From Thiotrichales bacterium (lineage in GTDB: Bacteria; Pseudomonadota; Gammaproteobacteria; Thiomicrospirales; Thiomicrospiraceae): a DNA stretch of 6,597 nucleotides. Under the pieces are notes generated by a model, which was given only the letters and a program-made list of their open reading frames with translations, had not been told where the DNA came from and ran no database searches. The position numbers and the translations under genes were made by a program. Shown in pieces: positions 1 to 6,062 of the stretch. Location of the stretch: NCBI GenBank assembly GCA_014763835.1, contig JACXUQ010000075.1, positions 1-6,597 of the forward strand, written 5' to 3'. Each line of letters opens with the position of its first letter. Position 1 is the first letter of the stretch.

Positions 1-105
1 GCGATGATTGTGGGCAATCAGGATGCCGCTGTGCGTGAAGCGGTCAAGGCTTTCCGTGCCGAACAGACACAAAGTGTATTGGATAATCCTGATCCTCGCG
101 ACTAA
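1..105 (+). CDS. purE: PurE, N5-carboxyaminoimidazole ribonucleotide mutase (C-terminal end only)
   Basis: Only the last 34 codons are present; the gene begins outside the window and ends at TAA 103-105. The reading frame starting at base 1 gives a tail with AMIVGNQDAA near its start and NPDPRD at its end. This matches the C-terminal helix of class I PurE as recalled from E. coli, which ends in a very similar ENPDPRG stretch. PurE moves the carboxylate of N5-CAIR to C4, giving CAIR, in de novo purine synthesis in the cytosol. It is followed on the same strand by purK, the enzyme that makes its substrate, which supports the call. The catalytic N-terminal part cannot be seen. Confidence 0.88.
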   Translation, partial: AMIVGNQDAAVREAVKAFRAEQTQSVLDNPDPRD

Positions 106-123
106 TCGGCGAACCGTATTTTG

Positions 124-153
124 AATGGTGGCGCCGCTTGGGTTGCCGCCGTT
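124..153 (+). other. Possible RNA hairpin 1 in the purE-purK gap
   Basis: AATGGTGGC at 124-132 can pair with GCCGCCGTT at 145-153, giving nine pairs of which two are G-U, around a 12-base loop. It lies 19 bases after the purE stop and has no T-tract after it, so it does not look like a terminator on its own. It could be a 3'-end stabilising structure or part of a structured leader. The pairing is seen directly; any function is inferred. Confidence 0.35.
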
Positions 154-161
154 GCATGACT

Positions 162-238
162 AACCGTAGCGTGCCTTTAACAAGCCTGACGACACTCCAA
201 GGCTTTTGTTAGAATAGTGCGCTACGGTTTTTTATTTT
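162..238 (+). terminator. Terminator-like long hairpin between purE and purK
   Basis: AACCGTAGCG at 162-171 is the exact reverse complement of CGCTACGGTT at 220-229. Inside it, 176-186 can pair with 201-213 (one G-U and a two-base T bulge), closing a 14-base loop. The outer stem runs straight into TTTTTT and, after one A, TTTT (228-238), as in an intrinsic terminator. The T-tract ends one base before the purK Shine-Dalgarno GGAG. It could end purE transcription, partly attenuate purK, or both. At about 68 bases it is longer than most simple terminators, so a regulatory leader structure is also possible. Confidence 0.6.
186..215 (+). promoter_or_regulatory. Candidate sigma70 promoter for purK
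   Basis: A good -10 match, TAGAAT, lies at 210-215. With an 18-base spacer it is preceded by CTGACG at 186-191, which matches four of six positions of TTGACA. Transcription would begin near 222, inside the 3' arm of the terminator-like hairpin. The transcript would then lack the 5' arm and have a leader of about 30 bases with the Shine-Dalgarno. This would give purK expression independent of read-through from purE. It is a pattern match only. Confidence 0.4.
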
Positions 239-252
239 GGAGAATGGTAAAC

Positions 253-1365
253 ATGACCCCGTTTACAAAACGTATTGGTGTTCTTGGTGCAGGTCAATTG
301 GGCCGTATGCTGGCGTTGGCCGGTTATCCGCTGGGGCAGAAATTCGGCTTTTACGGTTCGAGTGACGAAGAGCCGTCGGCGATGCTGGGGCACATGTACA
401 AGCAGAGCGACGATGTGGATTCGCTGGAAAAGCTGGTGAACTTTGCCGATGTGATTACCTATGAAAGCGAAAACACCGATGTGGAGATGGTGCGCCGCAT
501 CGTCGCACAGGGCACGCCGGTCTATCCGGGCGAGAAATCGCTGTTTGTTTCCCAGCACCGCGGACGCGAAAAGGGCACTTTCGACAAGTTGGGTATTCCA
601 TGCGCGCCCTATCAGTTGGTCGATTCGTTGGACAGCCTGCGGGTTGCGGTAACCGAAATCGGTCTGCCGGCGGTGCTCAAAACCACCACCGAAGGCTATG
701 ACGGCAAGGGTCAGTTTGTCCTCAAAAGCGAAGAGCAGATTGAACAGGCCTGGTCGGAAATCGGCAACCGTGAACTGATTCTGGAAGGGTTTATCGACTT
801 CAAGCGCGAATTGTCGATTGTGGCTGTGCGCAATGCCCACAACGAGCATGTCTACTATCCGCTGGTGCAGAACGTGCATCACGAAGGCATTTTGCGTTAT
901 ACCATCGCCCCGGCGCGCGATATCGAGCCGGAGATTCAGCAGCAGGCGGAAGCCTATATGCAGGCCTTGCTGGACGAGCTTGACCATGTGGGCGTGCTGA
1001 CGCTGGAGCTGTTTGAAACCGTGAATGGATTGGTGGCCAACGAGATGGCGCCGCGCGTGCATAATTCCGGCCACTGGACCATCGAAGGGGCGCTGACCAG
1101 CCAGTTTGAAAACCATGTGCGTGCCATTACCGGCTTGCCGTTGGGGGCGACTACACCGCGTCAGCCGCTGGCGGCGATGATTAATATCATCGGCGAAACC
1201 GGGCCTGTGGAACAGGTATTGACCATGCCGAACGCCTTTTTGCATCTGTACGACAAAGGCGAGCGCAAAGGACGCAAACTGGGGCATATCAATCTGGTCG
1301 CGCAGAGCGAAGACGAACTGTTTGCGATGGTGAACCAGCTAAAGGCGTTTTTGCCACAGGCTTGA
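253..1365 (+). CDS. purK: PurK, N5-carboxyaminoimidazole ribonucleotide synthase
   Basis: This ATP-grasp enzyme carboxylates AIR with bicarbonate and ATP, giving N5-CAIR for PurE, in cytosolic purine synthesis. The 370-residue product has the nucleotide-fold start IGVLGAGQLGRM (8-19), the ATP-grasp glycine loop EGYDGKGQ (147-154), and the metal/substrate stretch NEMAPRVHNSGHWT (263-276). The C-terminal GRKLGH (340-345) is also typical. Its length fits the family (about 355-380). The chosen start is ATG 253: GGAG at 239-242 lies ten bases upstream, and the protein then begins just before the conserved IGVLG strand. An in-frame ATG at 244 lies almost on the Shine-Dalgarno, and a GTG at 217 lies inside the hairpin. 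The gene follows purE but is separated by 147 bases, unlike the tight purEK of E. coli. It ends at a strong terminator. Confidence 0.96.
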   Translation: MTPFTKRIGVLGAGQLGRMLALAGYPLGQKFGFYGSSDEEPSAMLGHMYKQSDDVDSLEKLVNFADVITYESENTDVEMVRRIVAQGTPVYPGEKSLFVSQHRGREKGTFDKLGIPCAPYQLVDSLDSLRVAVTEIGLPAVLKTTTEGYDGKGQFVLKSEEQIEQAWSEIGNRELILEGFIDFKRELSIVAVRNAHNEHVYYPLVQNVHHEGILRYTIAPARDIEPEIQQQAEAYMQALLDELDHVGVLTLELFETVNGLVANEMAPRVHNSGHWTIEGALTSQFENHVRAITGLPLGATTPRQPLAAMINIIGETGPVEQVLTMPNAFLHLYDKGERKGRKLGHINLVAQSEDELFAMVNQLKAFLPQA

Positions 1366-1380
1366 GTGTCAAAAGCATAC

Positions 1381-1407
1381 AAAAAACCGGCTTTAAGCCG
1401 GTTTTTT
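1381..1407. terminator. Bidirectional intrinsic terminator between purK and nnr
   Basis: Six A, then CCGGC, the loop TTTAA, GCCGG, then six T. The GC stem can lengthen by A-T pairing to 11 or more pairs. An A-run on the left and a T-run on the right let it work on either strand. It lies 16 bases after the purK stop and about 23 bases beyond the nnr stop on the other strand, so it most likely ends both convergent units. Confidence 0.88.
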
Positions 1408-1429
1408 GGTTTTTACGCCGGTCAAAAAA

Positions 1430-2905
1430 TCACTCGGAAAAACTCAACAGGCCGGGTAGGGTTTCCGCCAGCGCGGTGGGCAGTAGTCCGCGTGCTTCCG
1501 TTTTGGCGAGAATGTCGCCGGCGTGGGCGTGCAGATAGACGCCCAGACAGGCCGCCGTAAATAAGGGGAGTCCTTGTGCCAGCAGGCCGGCAAGGGTACC
1601 GGTGAGCACGTCGCCCATGCCGCCGACCGCCATGCCGGGATTGCCGGCCAGGCACATTTCCATGTGCGTGCCATCATAAATCAGGGTGCCGTTGCCTTTG
1701 AGCACGATGACGCCGCCATAACGTTGCTGCAAAGCTTTAATGGCGGCAAAACGGTCTTGCTGCACCTGTTGGCTGTCCGTTCCCAGTAATATGCCGGCTT
1801 CCCCCGGATGCGGCGTCAGTATCCAGTTATTCCGCTTTTCCGGCGATTTGGCGAGGTGTTTCAGCGCGTCGGCGTCCATCACCATCGGCAGGGTTTTGCT
1901 CTCCGGCTGTGCAAGTGTTTGCTCGAAAAGTTGCTGTCCCCACAGCTCCAGACCGAGTCCGGGGCCGATGGCGATTGTCTTGGCTTGCGAAATCAGCGGG
2001 AGTAGTTGGTCCGGCGGATAGCACATCAACTCCGGCAGGGCCTGTGTCAGGGCGATGCCGTGTGCGTCGTGGGTGACCACTTTGACCAGCCCGGCCCCGA
2101 CTTTGAGCGCGGCCAATCCGGCCATTTGAATCGCGCCCATCATATGGCGGTCGCCGCCGATCAGCGTGGCACTGCCGGCACTGCCTTTATGGCTGCTTAA
2201 CGGACGCGGCGGCAGCTGTTTGCGCCAGAAATCCAGCCCGCGGGAGCTGGCCTGTTGAGTTTGCGAATGCAGGATTTCGTTATCCAAAAACAGGTCGCTG
2301 AAATGAATCTGGCCGCAATAATCGGCTCCCTGGTATTGGTAGAGGCCGGGTTTGTAGGTGATAAAGGTGCAGGTGTGTTGCGCGCGAATGGCATGGCCGA
2401 GGACGCAGCCGGTGTCGGCATGGATGCCGCTGGCGATATCCAGCGCCACTACGGGTTTGCCACAGGCATTCACCTGTTGAACCAGCTCCGCCAGCGATCC
2501 GCTGATAGGACGGTCCAGACCAATGCCGAACAGGGCGTCGACAATGACATCGCAATCTGCCAGTTGTGACGGCTGAAAGGCTTCGCACTCAATGCCCAGC
2601 GCCGCCAGTTCGCGATAAGCCTTGGCAGCATCGCCGTGCAGGTTTTGCGGGGAGGTCGTCAGGTGAACCCTTACCTCCATGCCGGCCATGACCGCCAGTT
2701 GCGCCACAATCAGGCCATCACCGCCGTTATTGCCGCCGCCGCAGAGAATCAACAACTTACGTGCCTGCGGATAGCATTGGCGCAGGGTTTCAAAAGCGAA
2801 CAGGCCGGCGCGTTTCATCAGCAGCAGGCCGGCAATGCCTTGTTGTTCAATGGCAAAGCGGTCAATCGCCCGGCTTTGTGCGGCGCTGTAAAATTCAATG
2901 GTCAT
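1430..2905 (-). CDS. nnr: Bifunctional NAD(P)H-hydrate repair enzyme Nnr (epimerase + ADP-dependent dehydratase, YjeF type)
   Basis: This enzyme repairs damaged NADH/NADPH hydrates. The N-terminal half epimerises S- and R-NAD(P)HX; the C-terminal half dehydrates S-NAD(P)HX back to NAD(P)H using ADP. In the 491 residues, the epimerase half shows the nucleotide loop GGGNNGGDG (56-64), VDALFGIGL (122-130) and LDIASG (155-160). The usual proline of DIPSG is alanine here. The dehydratase half shows SSHKG (237-241), DADAL (344-348), TPHPGE (364-369) and the signature GNPGMAVGGMGDVLTG (421-436), with the likely catalytic base Asp432. ATG 2905 was chosen because AGGGAG (2914-2919) lies eight bases upstream and the product then starts as YjeF proteins do. 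The frame stays open upstream to about 3277, but that part lies inside uppP. It is last in the run methyltransferase-uppP-nnr, 23 bases after uppP, and ends at the shared terminator. Confidence 0.95.
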   Translation of the reverse strand: MTIEFYSAAQSRAIDRFAIEQQGIAGLLLMKRAGLFAFETLRQCYPQARKLLILCGGGNNGGDGLIVAQLAVMAGMEVRVHLTTSPQNLHGDAAKAYRELAALGIECEAFQPSQLADCDVIVDALFGIGLDRPISGSLAELVQQVNACGKPVVALDIASGIHADTGCVLGHAIRAQHTCTFITYKPGLYQYQGADYCGQIHFSDLFLDNEILHSQTQQASSRGLDFWRKQLPPRPLSSHKGSAGSATLIGGDRHMMGAIQMAGLAALKVGAGLVKVVTHDAHGIALTQALPELMCYPPDQLLPLISQAKTIAIGPGLGLELWGQQLFEQTLAQPESKTLPMVMDADALKHLAKSPEKRNNWILTPHPGEAGILLGTDSQQVQQDRFAAIKALQQRYGGVIVLKGNGTLIYDGTHMEMCLAGNPGMAVGGMGDVLTGTLAGLLAQGLPLFTAACLGVYLHAHAGDILAKTEARGLLPTALAETLPGLLSFSE

Positions 2906-2928
2906 GTCGCGTGCTCCCTGTTTGGGGA

Positions 2929-3696
2929 TTAGACAAAAAACAGCAGTAACACTATACCAAAGGCGATGCGGTAAATCCCGAAGGCGTTGAAGGTGAAGCG
3001 CGACAGGAATGCCAGAAACAGTTTGATGGTGGCGTACGCGACCAGAAAGGAGACGACAAAGCCGACCAGCAGCGGTGTGAAGCTTGTGTCGGCAAATTCG
3101 TGATAGTGTTTCAGCAGATCGTAACCGGACGCGGCGGCGAGCACAGGCAATGCCAGCAGGAAGGAGAATTCGGCGCTGGTTTTGCGGTTGAGACCGGCGA
3201 GCATGCCGCCGACAATGCTGGCGCCGGCGCGGCTGGTGCCCGGAATCAAGGCAAATACTTGGGCAATGCCGATCCATAGCGCCTGTTTATAGCTGATCTG
3301 ATCGATGCGGCCGGTCTTATGTTCGTCCTCGCGGTAGAAACGCTCCAGCAACAGGAAGATGATGCCGCCGCCGATAAACCCCCAAGCGACCACTTCGACA
3401 CTGAAGAGGCTTTTGATGACGTCGCTTAAGAGGAAGCCGATGGCACCGATGGGCAGGAAAGCCAGGGCCACTTTACTCCATAATGGCCACTGGCTTGGAC
3501 GGAAGTGTTCTTTGTAGTTGAAGACGACGGCGAAAATCGCCGCGAGCTGGATAATGACTTCAAAAGCGGTGTTCTGATCGGTCTGCGCCAGTCCGAGCCA
3601 GTCACTGACGACAATCAGATGGCCGGTGGAGGAGATCGGCAGAAACTCGGTAATGCCTTCGATAATGCCTAAAATAATCGCCTGATAGATTTCCAT
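2929..3696 (-). CDS. uppP: Undecaprenyl-diphosphatase UppP (BacA)
   Basis: This inner-membrane enzyme dephosphorylates undecaprenyl diphosphate to the lipid carrier used for peptidoglycan and other envelope polymers; extra copies confer bacitracin resistance. The 255-residue product is strongly hydrophobic with several membrane segments. It carries the N-terminal motif EGITEFLPISSTGH (13-26), with Glu13, Glu17 and His26 matching E. coli Glu17, Glu21 and His30. The second motif is PGTSRAGAS (152-160), with Ser155 and Arg156 matching Ser173 and Arg174. The usual reading is PGTSRSGAT, so one Ser is Ala and the Thr is Ser. It is slightly shorter than E. coli UppP (273). AGGA at 3703-3706, six bases from ATG 3696, supports the start. 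It sits 30 bases after the methyltransferase gene and 23 before nnr, so the three are probably co-transcribed. Confidence 0.96.
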   Translation of the reverse strand: MEIYQAIILGIIEGITEFLPISSTGHLIVVSDWLGLAQTDQNTAFEVIIQLAAIFAVVFNYKEHFRPSQWPLWSKVALAFLPIGAIGFLLSDVIKSLFSVEVVAWGFIGGGIIFLLLERFYREDEHKTGRIDQISYKQALWIGIAQVFALIPGTSRAGASIVGGMLAGLNRKTSAEFSFLLALPVLAAASGYDLLKHYHEFADTSFTPLLVGFVVSFLVAYATIKLFLAFLSRFTFNAFGIYRIAFGIVLLLFFV

Positions 3697-3726
3697 AAGA
3701 AGTCCTGTGATATGTCTGGAAAAGGG

Positions 3727-4917
3727 TTACAGTTGGTGGCGCAAATCGCGCAGGTTAAAGCCGATGAGTTTCAGATCAAGTTGTTTGCTCAACGCAATCA
3801 CTTTAAATGTCTCCCCCATCTCATTTGGCAAAGTCAGGGTTTTGATCTGCTGGGCGATGCGCAGCTGTTCGGTCATGGGCGCGTCGGACTGCGCTGACAT
3901 TTCCAGCAGGCCGGCTCCCATCAGAAAATGCGCCTGGGTGGTGAAGCCGGTGACTTTGAAGCCGCTGTCGTAAGCCGCTTCGGCCACAGCGGTAAAGTCC
4001 ACATGGGCGGTAATGTCCTGCAGCCCCGGATAGAAAAACGGGTTGCTGTGAGCGCGATGCTGATAGTGGCAGCGCAAGGTACCCATAACGCGTGCCGGCT
4101 GATAGTATTCCTGACGGGTATAGCCGTAATCAATCAGAATCACGATGCCTTGCCCGATACTGTCTCCCAGGGCTTTCAACCACGGACTGATATTGAGGTT
4201 GATTTCGGTTTCGTAGCCGAGGTCGGACACGTTACCCAAAAAGTCGATAAGTTGATTGGCAAATTGCTGCAGCGGTTTGGCGGTGATTTTCTGGTAATCC
4301 CAATCGAACTGGCCGCTTGCCTCGTCGTAGCGTACATAGGCCTGCAGCGCCTGATGCGGTTCGATGCGCAGGCGCTCGAACGGCATGGCGTCCAAAACTT
4401 CGTTGGCGAGAACCACCGCGCTGATGGCTTTTTCCGGCAAACGGTCGAGCCAGACGATCTTTTGAAACAGCTCATCCGGCAGGTTTTCCTTAAGGGTGAA
4501 GCGCTGGCGTTCGCGCAGGTCGGCACTGAGTTCCAGAATGTAATAGTGGGCAAGCGGCTCGTCCAGCGCCTCCAGTTCCAGCAGAATGTCCTTGGCCATA
4601 GTGCCCTGTCCGGCACCGAATTCGAGAATATTGGGTTCGCTCAGCTGCGGCAAAATCTGTGCCGTCTGTCTGGCAAGGCAGCGCGAGAACAGCGGCGAGA
4701 CTTCGGGTGCGGTGATAAAGTCGCCCTGCGCCCCGATTTTAGGCAGGCCGCTGGCATAATAGCCCAATCCGGGCGTGTAAAGCGCCATTTCCATATATTG
4801 CGCAAAGGTCATATGCGGATGGCGGCGCAGGGCGCGCAGAATTTTCTGGCTGAGTTGTTCGCTGTGCGCTTTGGCTTCCGGGCCGGGCTCAGGTAGGCTG
4901 GTATGGGCTTTATTCAT
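3727..4917 (-). CDS. SAM-dependent methyltransferase of the MidA/NDUFAF7 (DUF185) family
   Basis: This 396-residue protein belongs to the family whose mitochondrial member NDUFAF7 (MidA) methylates an arginine of a complex I subunit. The substrate of bacterial members is not established to my knowledge. Family landmarks appear in order: MTFAQYMEMALYTPGLGYY (36-54), GDFITAPEVSPLF (65-77), the SAM-binding loop LEFGAGQGTMAKDIL (98-112), ANEVLDAMPF (171-180), IDYGY (262-266), GTLRCHYQHR (279-288), LQDITAHVDF (299-308) and MGETFKVIAL (367-376). No signal peptide or membrane segment is evident, so it is probably cytosolic. ATG 4917 has no clear Shine-Dalgarno. It is kept because the helix before residue 36 (SEQLSQKILRALRRHP) is usual in the family. 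It appears to be the first gene of the leftward run with uppP and nnr. No NADH dehydrogenase gene lies in this window to support a complex I role. Confidence 0.88.
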   Translation of the reverse strand: MNKAHTSLPEPGPEAKAHSEQLSQKILRALRRHPHMTFAQYMEMALYTPGLGYYASGLPKIGAQGDFITAPEVSPLFSRCLARQTAQILPQLSEPNILEFGAGQGTMAKDILLELEALDEPLAHYYILELSADLRERQRFTLKENLPDELFQKIVWLDRLPEKAISAVVLANEVLDAMPFERLRIEPHQALQAYVRYDEASGQFDWDYQKITAKPLQQFANQLIDFLGNVSDLGYETEINLNISPWLKALGDSIGQGIVILIDYGYTRQEYYQPARVMGTLRCHYQHRAHSNPFFYPGLQDITAHVDFTAVAEAAYDSGFKVTGFTTQAHFLMGAGLLEMSAQSDAPMTEQLRIAQQIKTLTLPNEMGETFKVIALSKQLDLKLIGFNLRDLRHQL

Positions 4918-5089
4918 GATGCGTGCCGTTATATTTTAAAGGACGGATTGTTGCATGTTATTATGCAGCAAACTATTGTAAACCATTGTTGTTTGGTGTG
5001 GCCTTAAACATGAATTTCGGATGAAGACGGTTTTGGCTGGACATTTGCTTGGTATCGCCAGACATTGGCAAATAAAGCGGAAGATAGAG
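4918..5089. promoter_or_regulatory. Divergent intergenic region with a small inverted repeat and weak promoter candidates
   Basis: This AT-rich gap lies between the leftward methyltransferase gene and the rightward FliG-like pair, so both promoters should be near here. Leftward, TAAAAT (complement of 4933-4938) follows ATAACA (complement of 4956-4961) at 17 bases, but the leader would be only about 9 bases. Rightward, TTGCAT 4951-4956 and TATTGT 4974-4979 are spaced 17 bases apart but match poorly. TGCAT 4952-4956 and ATGCA 4963-4967 form a perfect inverted repeat with a six-base gap, overlapping both candidate -35 regions, so an operator is conceivable. None of these is strong. Confidence 0.3.
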
Positions 5090-5554
5090 ATGAAAGTTGG
5101 CATTAAAAAACTGCATGAGAACGAATGGCAGATCCATATCGGTTGTGCGTCCGTCAAAATTGATCGTTTTACGTTGGCATTGTTGCAAATCACCCTGGAG
5201 CATCTGGCGGCGTTGGAAAGCGGTCAGCAGCATTCCACCCTGCAAAGTTATGTGAAACTGGGACTAAAGTTCAATGAGCTGGATGATTTGTCCTTGCAGA
5301 AGATTCTGAGTGAGGTCGACAGCAAGGCCTTACTGGATTTGTTGATGGTCGCCAAGCATCCCGAGTTTACCGAACGGGTGCTCAAAAATGTCGGGGGCAT
5401 TATGTCCAGGCAGTTGCAGGCGGATTTGCAGCTGGCGAGAATGCCGAATGCGGAGGAGGCCAAGGCGGCCATCAAGCATCTGGTGGAAAAGATGTTTGAA
5501 CTCGAAGCGGCCGGCAGAATCGAGTTTGTGCGGGGCGATACCCAATATATCTGA
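5090..5554 (+). CDS. FliG C-terminal-domain-like protein A (function unknown)
   Basis: The product has 154 residues with no signal peptide or membrane segment. Residues 1-60 form an unrecognised module: short strands around Gly18, then a leucine-rich helix (27-43). Residues 64-154 resemble the FliG C-terminal domain compared by eye with E. coli FliG from memory: LDDLSLQKILSEVDSKALLDLL (64-85) against VDDRSIQ..L.EVDS..LL..L, ERVLKN (95-100) against EKFLRN, and an ending GDTQYI like FliG's EDTYV. One extra residue near 92 is needed. At the positions of FliG Lys264, Arg281, Asp288 and Asp289 it has Met86, Ile104, Ala111 and Asp112, so the torque surface is largely lost. ATG 5090 was chosen for GGAA at 5079-5082, seven bases upstream; an in-frame ATG at 5021 would add 23 residues without a clear ribosome site. 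The downstream paralog starts 20 bases on. Not a normal FliG: the N-terminal and middle domains are absent. Confidence 0.72.
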   Translation: MKVGIKKLHENEWQIHIGCASVKIDRFTLALLQITLEHLAALESGQQHSTLQSYVKLGLKFNELDDLSLQKILSEVDSKALLDLLMVAKHPEFTERVLKNVGGIMSRQLQADLQLARMPNAEEAKAAIKHLVEKMFELEAAGRIEFVRGDTQYI

Positions 5555-5574
5555 AAGTGTTGAGAGGCGGATAA

Positions 5575-6048
5575 ATGGAAATTAGTGCCAAACGTAATCA
5601 TGATGGCGAATACCTGCTGGAACTGGGTCCAGTGACCTTGACGCTGCCCAGTGCCGCGATTAAAGCGTTGACCGAGGTGATTGATCAGCGCCTTAACCAG
5701 TCGGACGAGAAAGAGCAGCAGGAACTGCAGAAAAAGCTGGCGGCATACAAAGCGCTGGCGACCAAGATGTCCGAGGTGGATGACCGTATCGTGCAAACCT
5801 TTGCACCCCAGGTCACGCCGGAACAGCTGGTGACGATTGTGCGTCTGGCGGAGGGGGATGTGCTGCGTGAGAAGGTGCTCCGCAATCTTTCCAAACAAAA
5901 TCGCCGCCAGTTTGAAGAGGACTACGCCGCACTGAATAAAATCACGGTACATCAGGCGTGTCTTTATATGGAACAGTTGGTGCCGCTGATCAAAAAGGTT
6001 GCGCAGCAACAGAAAGCGTTGCACGAATCCATCGAGCGCGGCGAGTAG
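5575..6048 (+). CDS. FliG C-terminal-domain-like protein B (paralog of A, function unknown)
   Basis: The product has 157 residues and is predicted soluble. It aligns with protein A without gaps at 12-40 (Glu12 and Gly18 shared) and, after a four-residue shift in the charged linker, from about 68 to 117, so the two arose by duplication. The FliG-like part is clearest in EVDDRIVQ (67-74) and LREKVLRNLS (97-106), close to FliG LREKFLRNMS. At the positions of FliG Lys264, Arg281, Asp288 and Asp289 it has Arg90, Gln108, Glu115 and Asp116, so three of four charges are kept. The C-terminus is helical and charged and lacks the GDTQYI-type ending of protein A. AGAGG at 5563-5567 lies seven bases before ATG 5575. 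The gene is almost certainly co-transcribed with the one before it. It converges on folB, with 14 bases between the stops and no clear terminator. Role unknown. Confidence 0.72.
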   Translation: MEISAKRNHDGEYLLELGPVTLTLPSAAIKALTEVIDQRLNQSDEKEQQELQKKLAAYKALATKMSEVDDRIVQTFAPQVTPEQLVTIVRLAEGDVLREKVLRNLSKQNRRQFEEDYAALNKITVHQACLYMEQLVPLIKKVAQQQKALHESIERGE

Positions 6049-6062
6049 CGGCGCTTGGCCGA

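Noticed and set aside
106..252. Purine riboswitch or PurR operator before purK
   Set aside because: I saw no purine-aptamer core with the expected three-way junction and no PurR-like ACGCAAACG palindrome; the hairpins read better as terminator or leader structure.
232..1287. 351-codon open frame on the - strand opposite purK
   Set aside because: It is wholly antisense to clear purK motifs, matches no family I know, is rich in His/Arg/Gln as expected of a shadow frame, and has no ribosome site of its own.
1366..1560. 64-codon + strand frame following purK
   Set aside because: It crosses the terminator at 1381-1407 and runs antisense into the end of nnr.
2906..3277. Upstream extension of the nnr reading frame
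   Set aside because: The extra 124 codons lie inside uppP in another frame; ATG 2905 has a good ribosome site and gives a normal YjeF start.
3928..4896. 322-codon open frame on the + strand opposite the methyltransferase gene
   Set aside because: It is antisense to the ordered methyltransferase motifs and its translation looks like no known protein; long shadow frames are common in GC-rich third-position coding DNA.
5021..5089. Longer start for the first FliG-like gene at ATG 5021
   Set aside because: No clear Shine-Dalgarno is present and the 23 added residues have no match in the paralog, whose module aligns from ATG 5090 at equal positions.
4936..5245. Two - strand open frames of 85 and 90 codons in the divergent gap
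   Set aside because: They overlap each other and the start of the first FliG-like gene, lack ribosome sites and resemble nothing known.
5248..6024. 258-codon open frame on the - strand opposite the FliG-like genes
   Set aside because: Both + strand genes have ribosome sites, tight spacing and paralogous products; the antisense frame has none of these.
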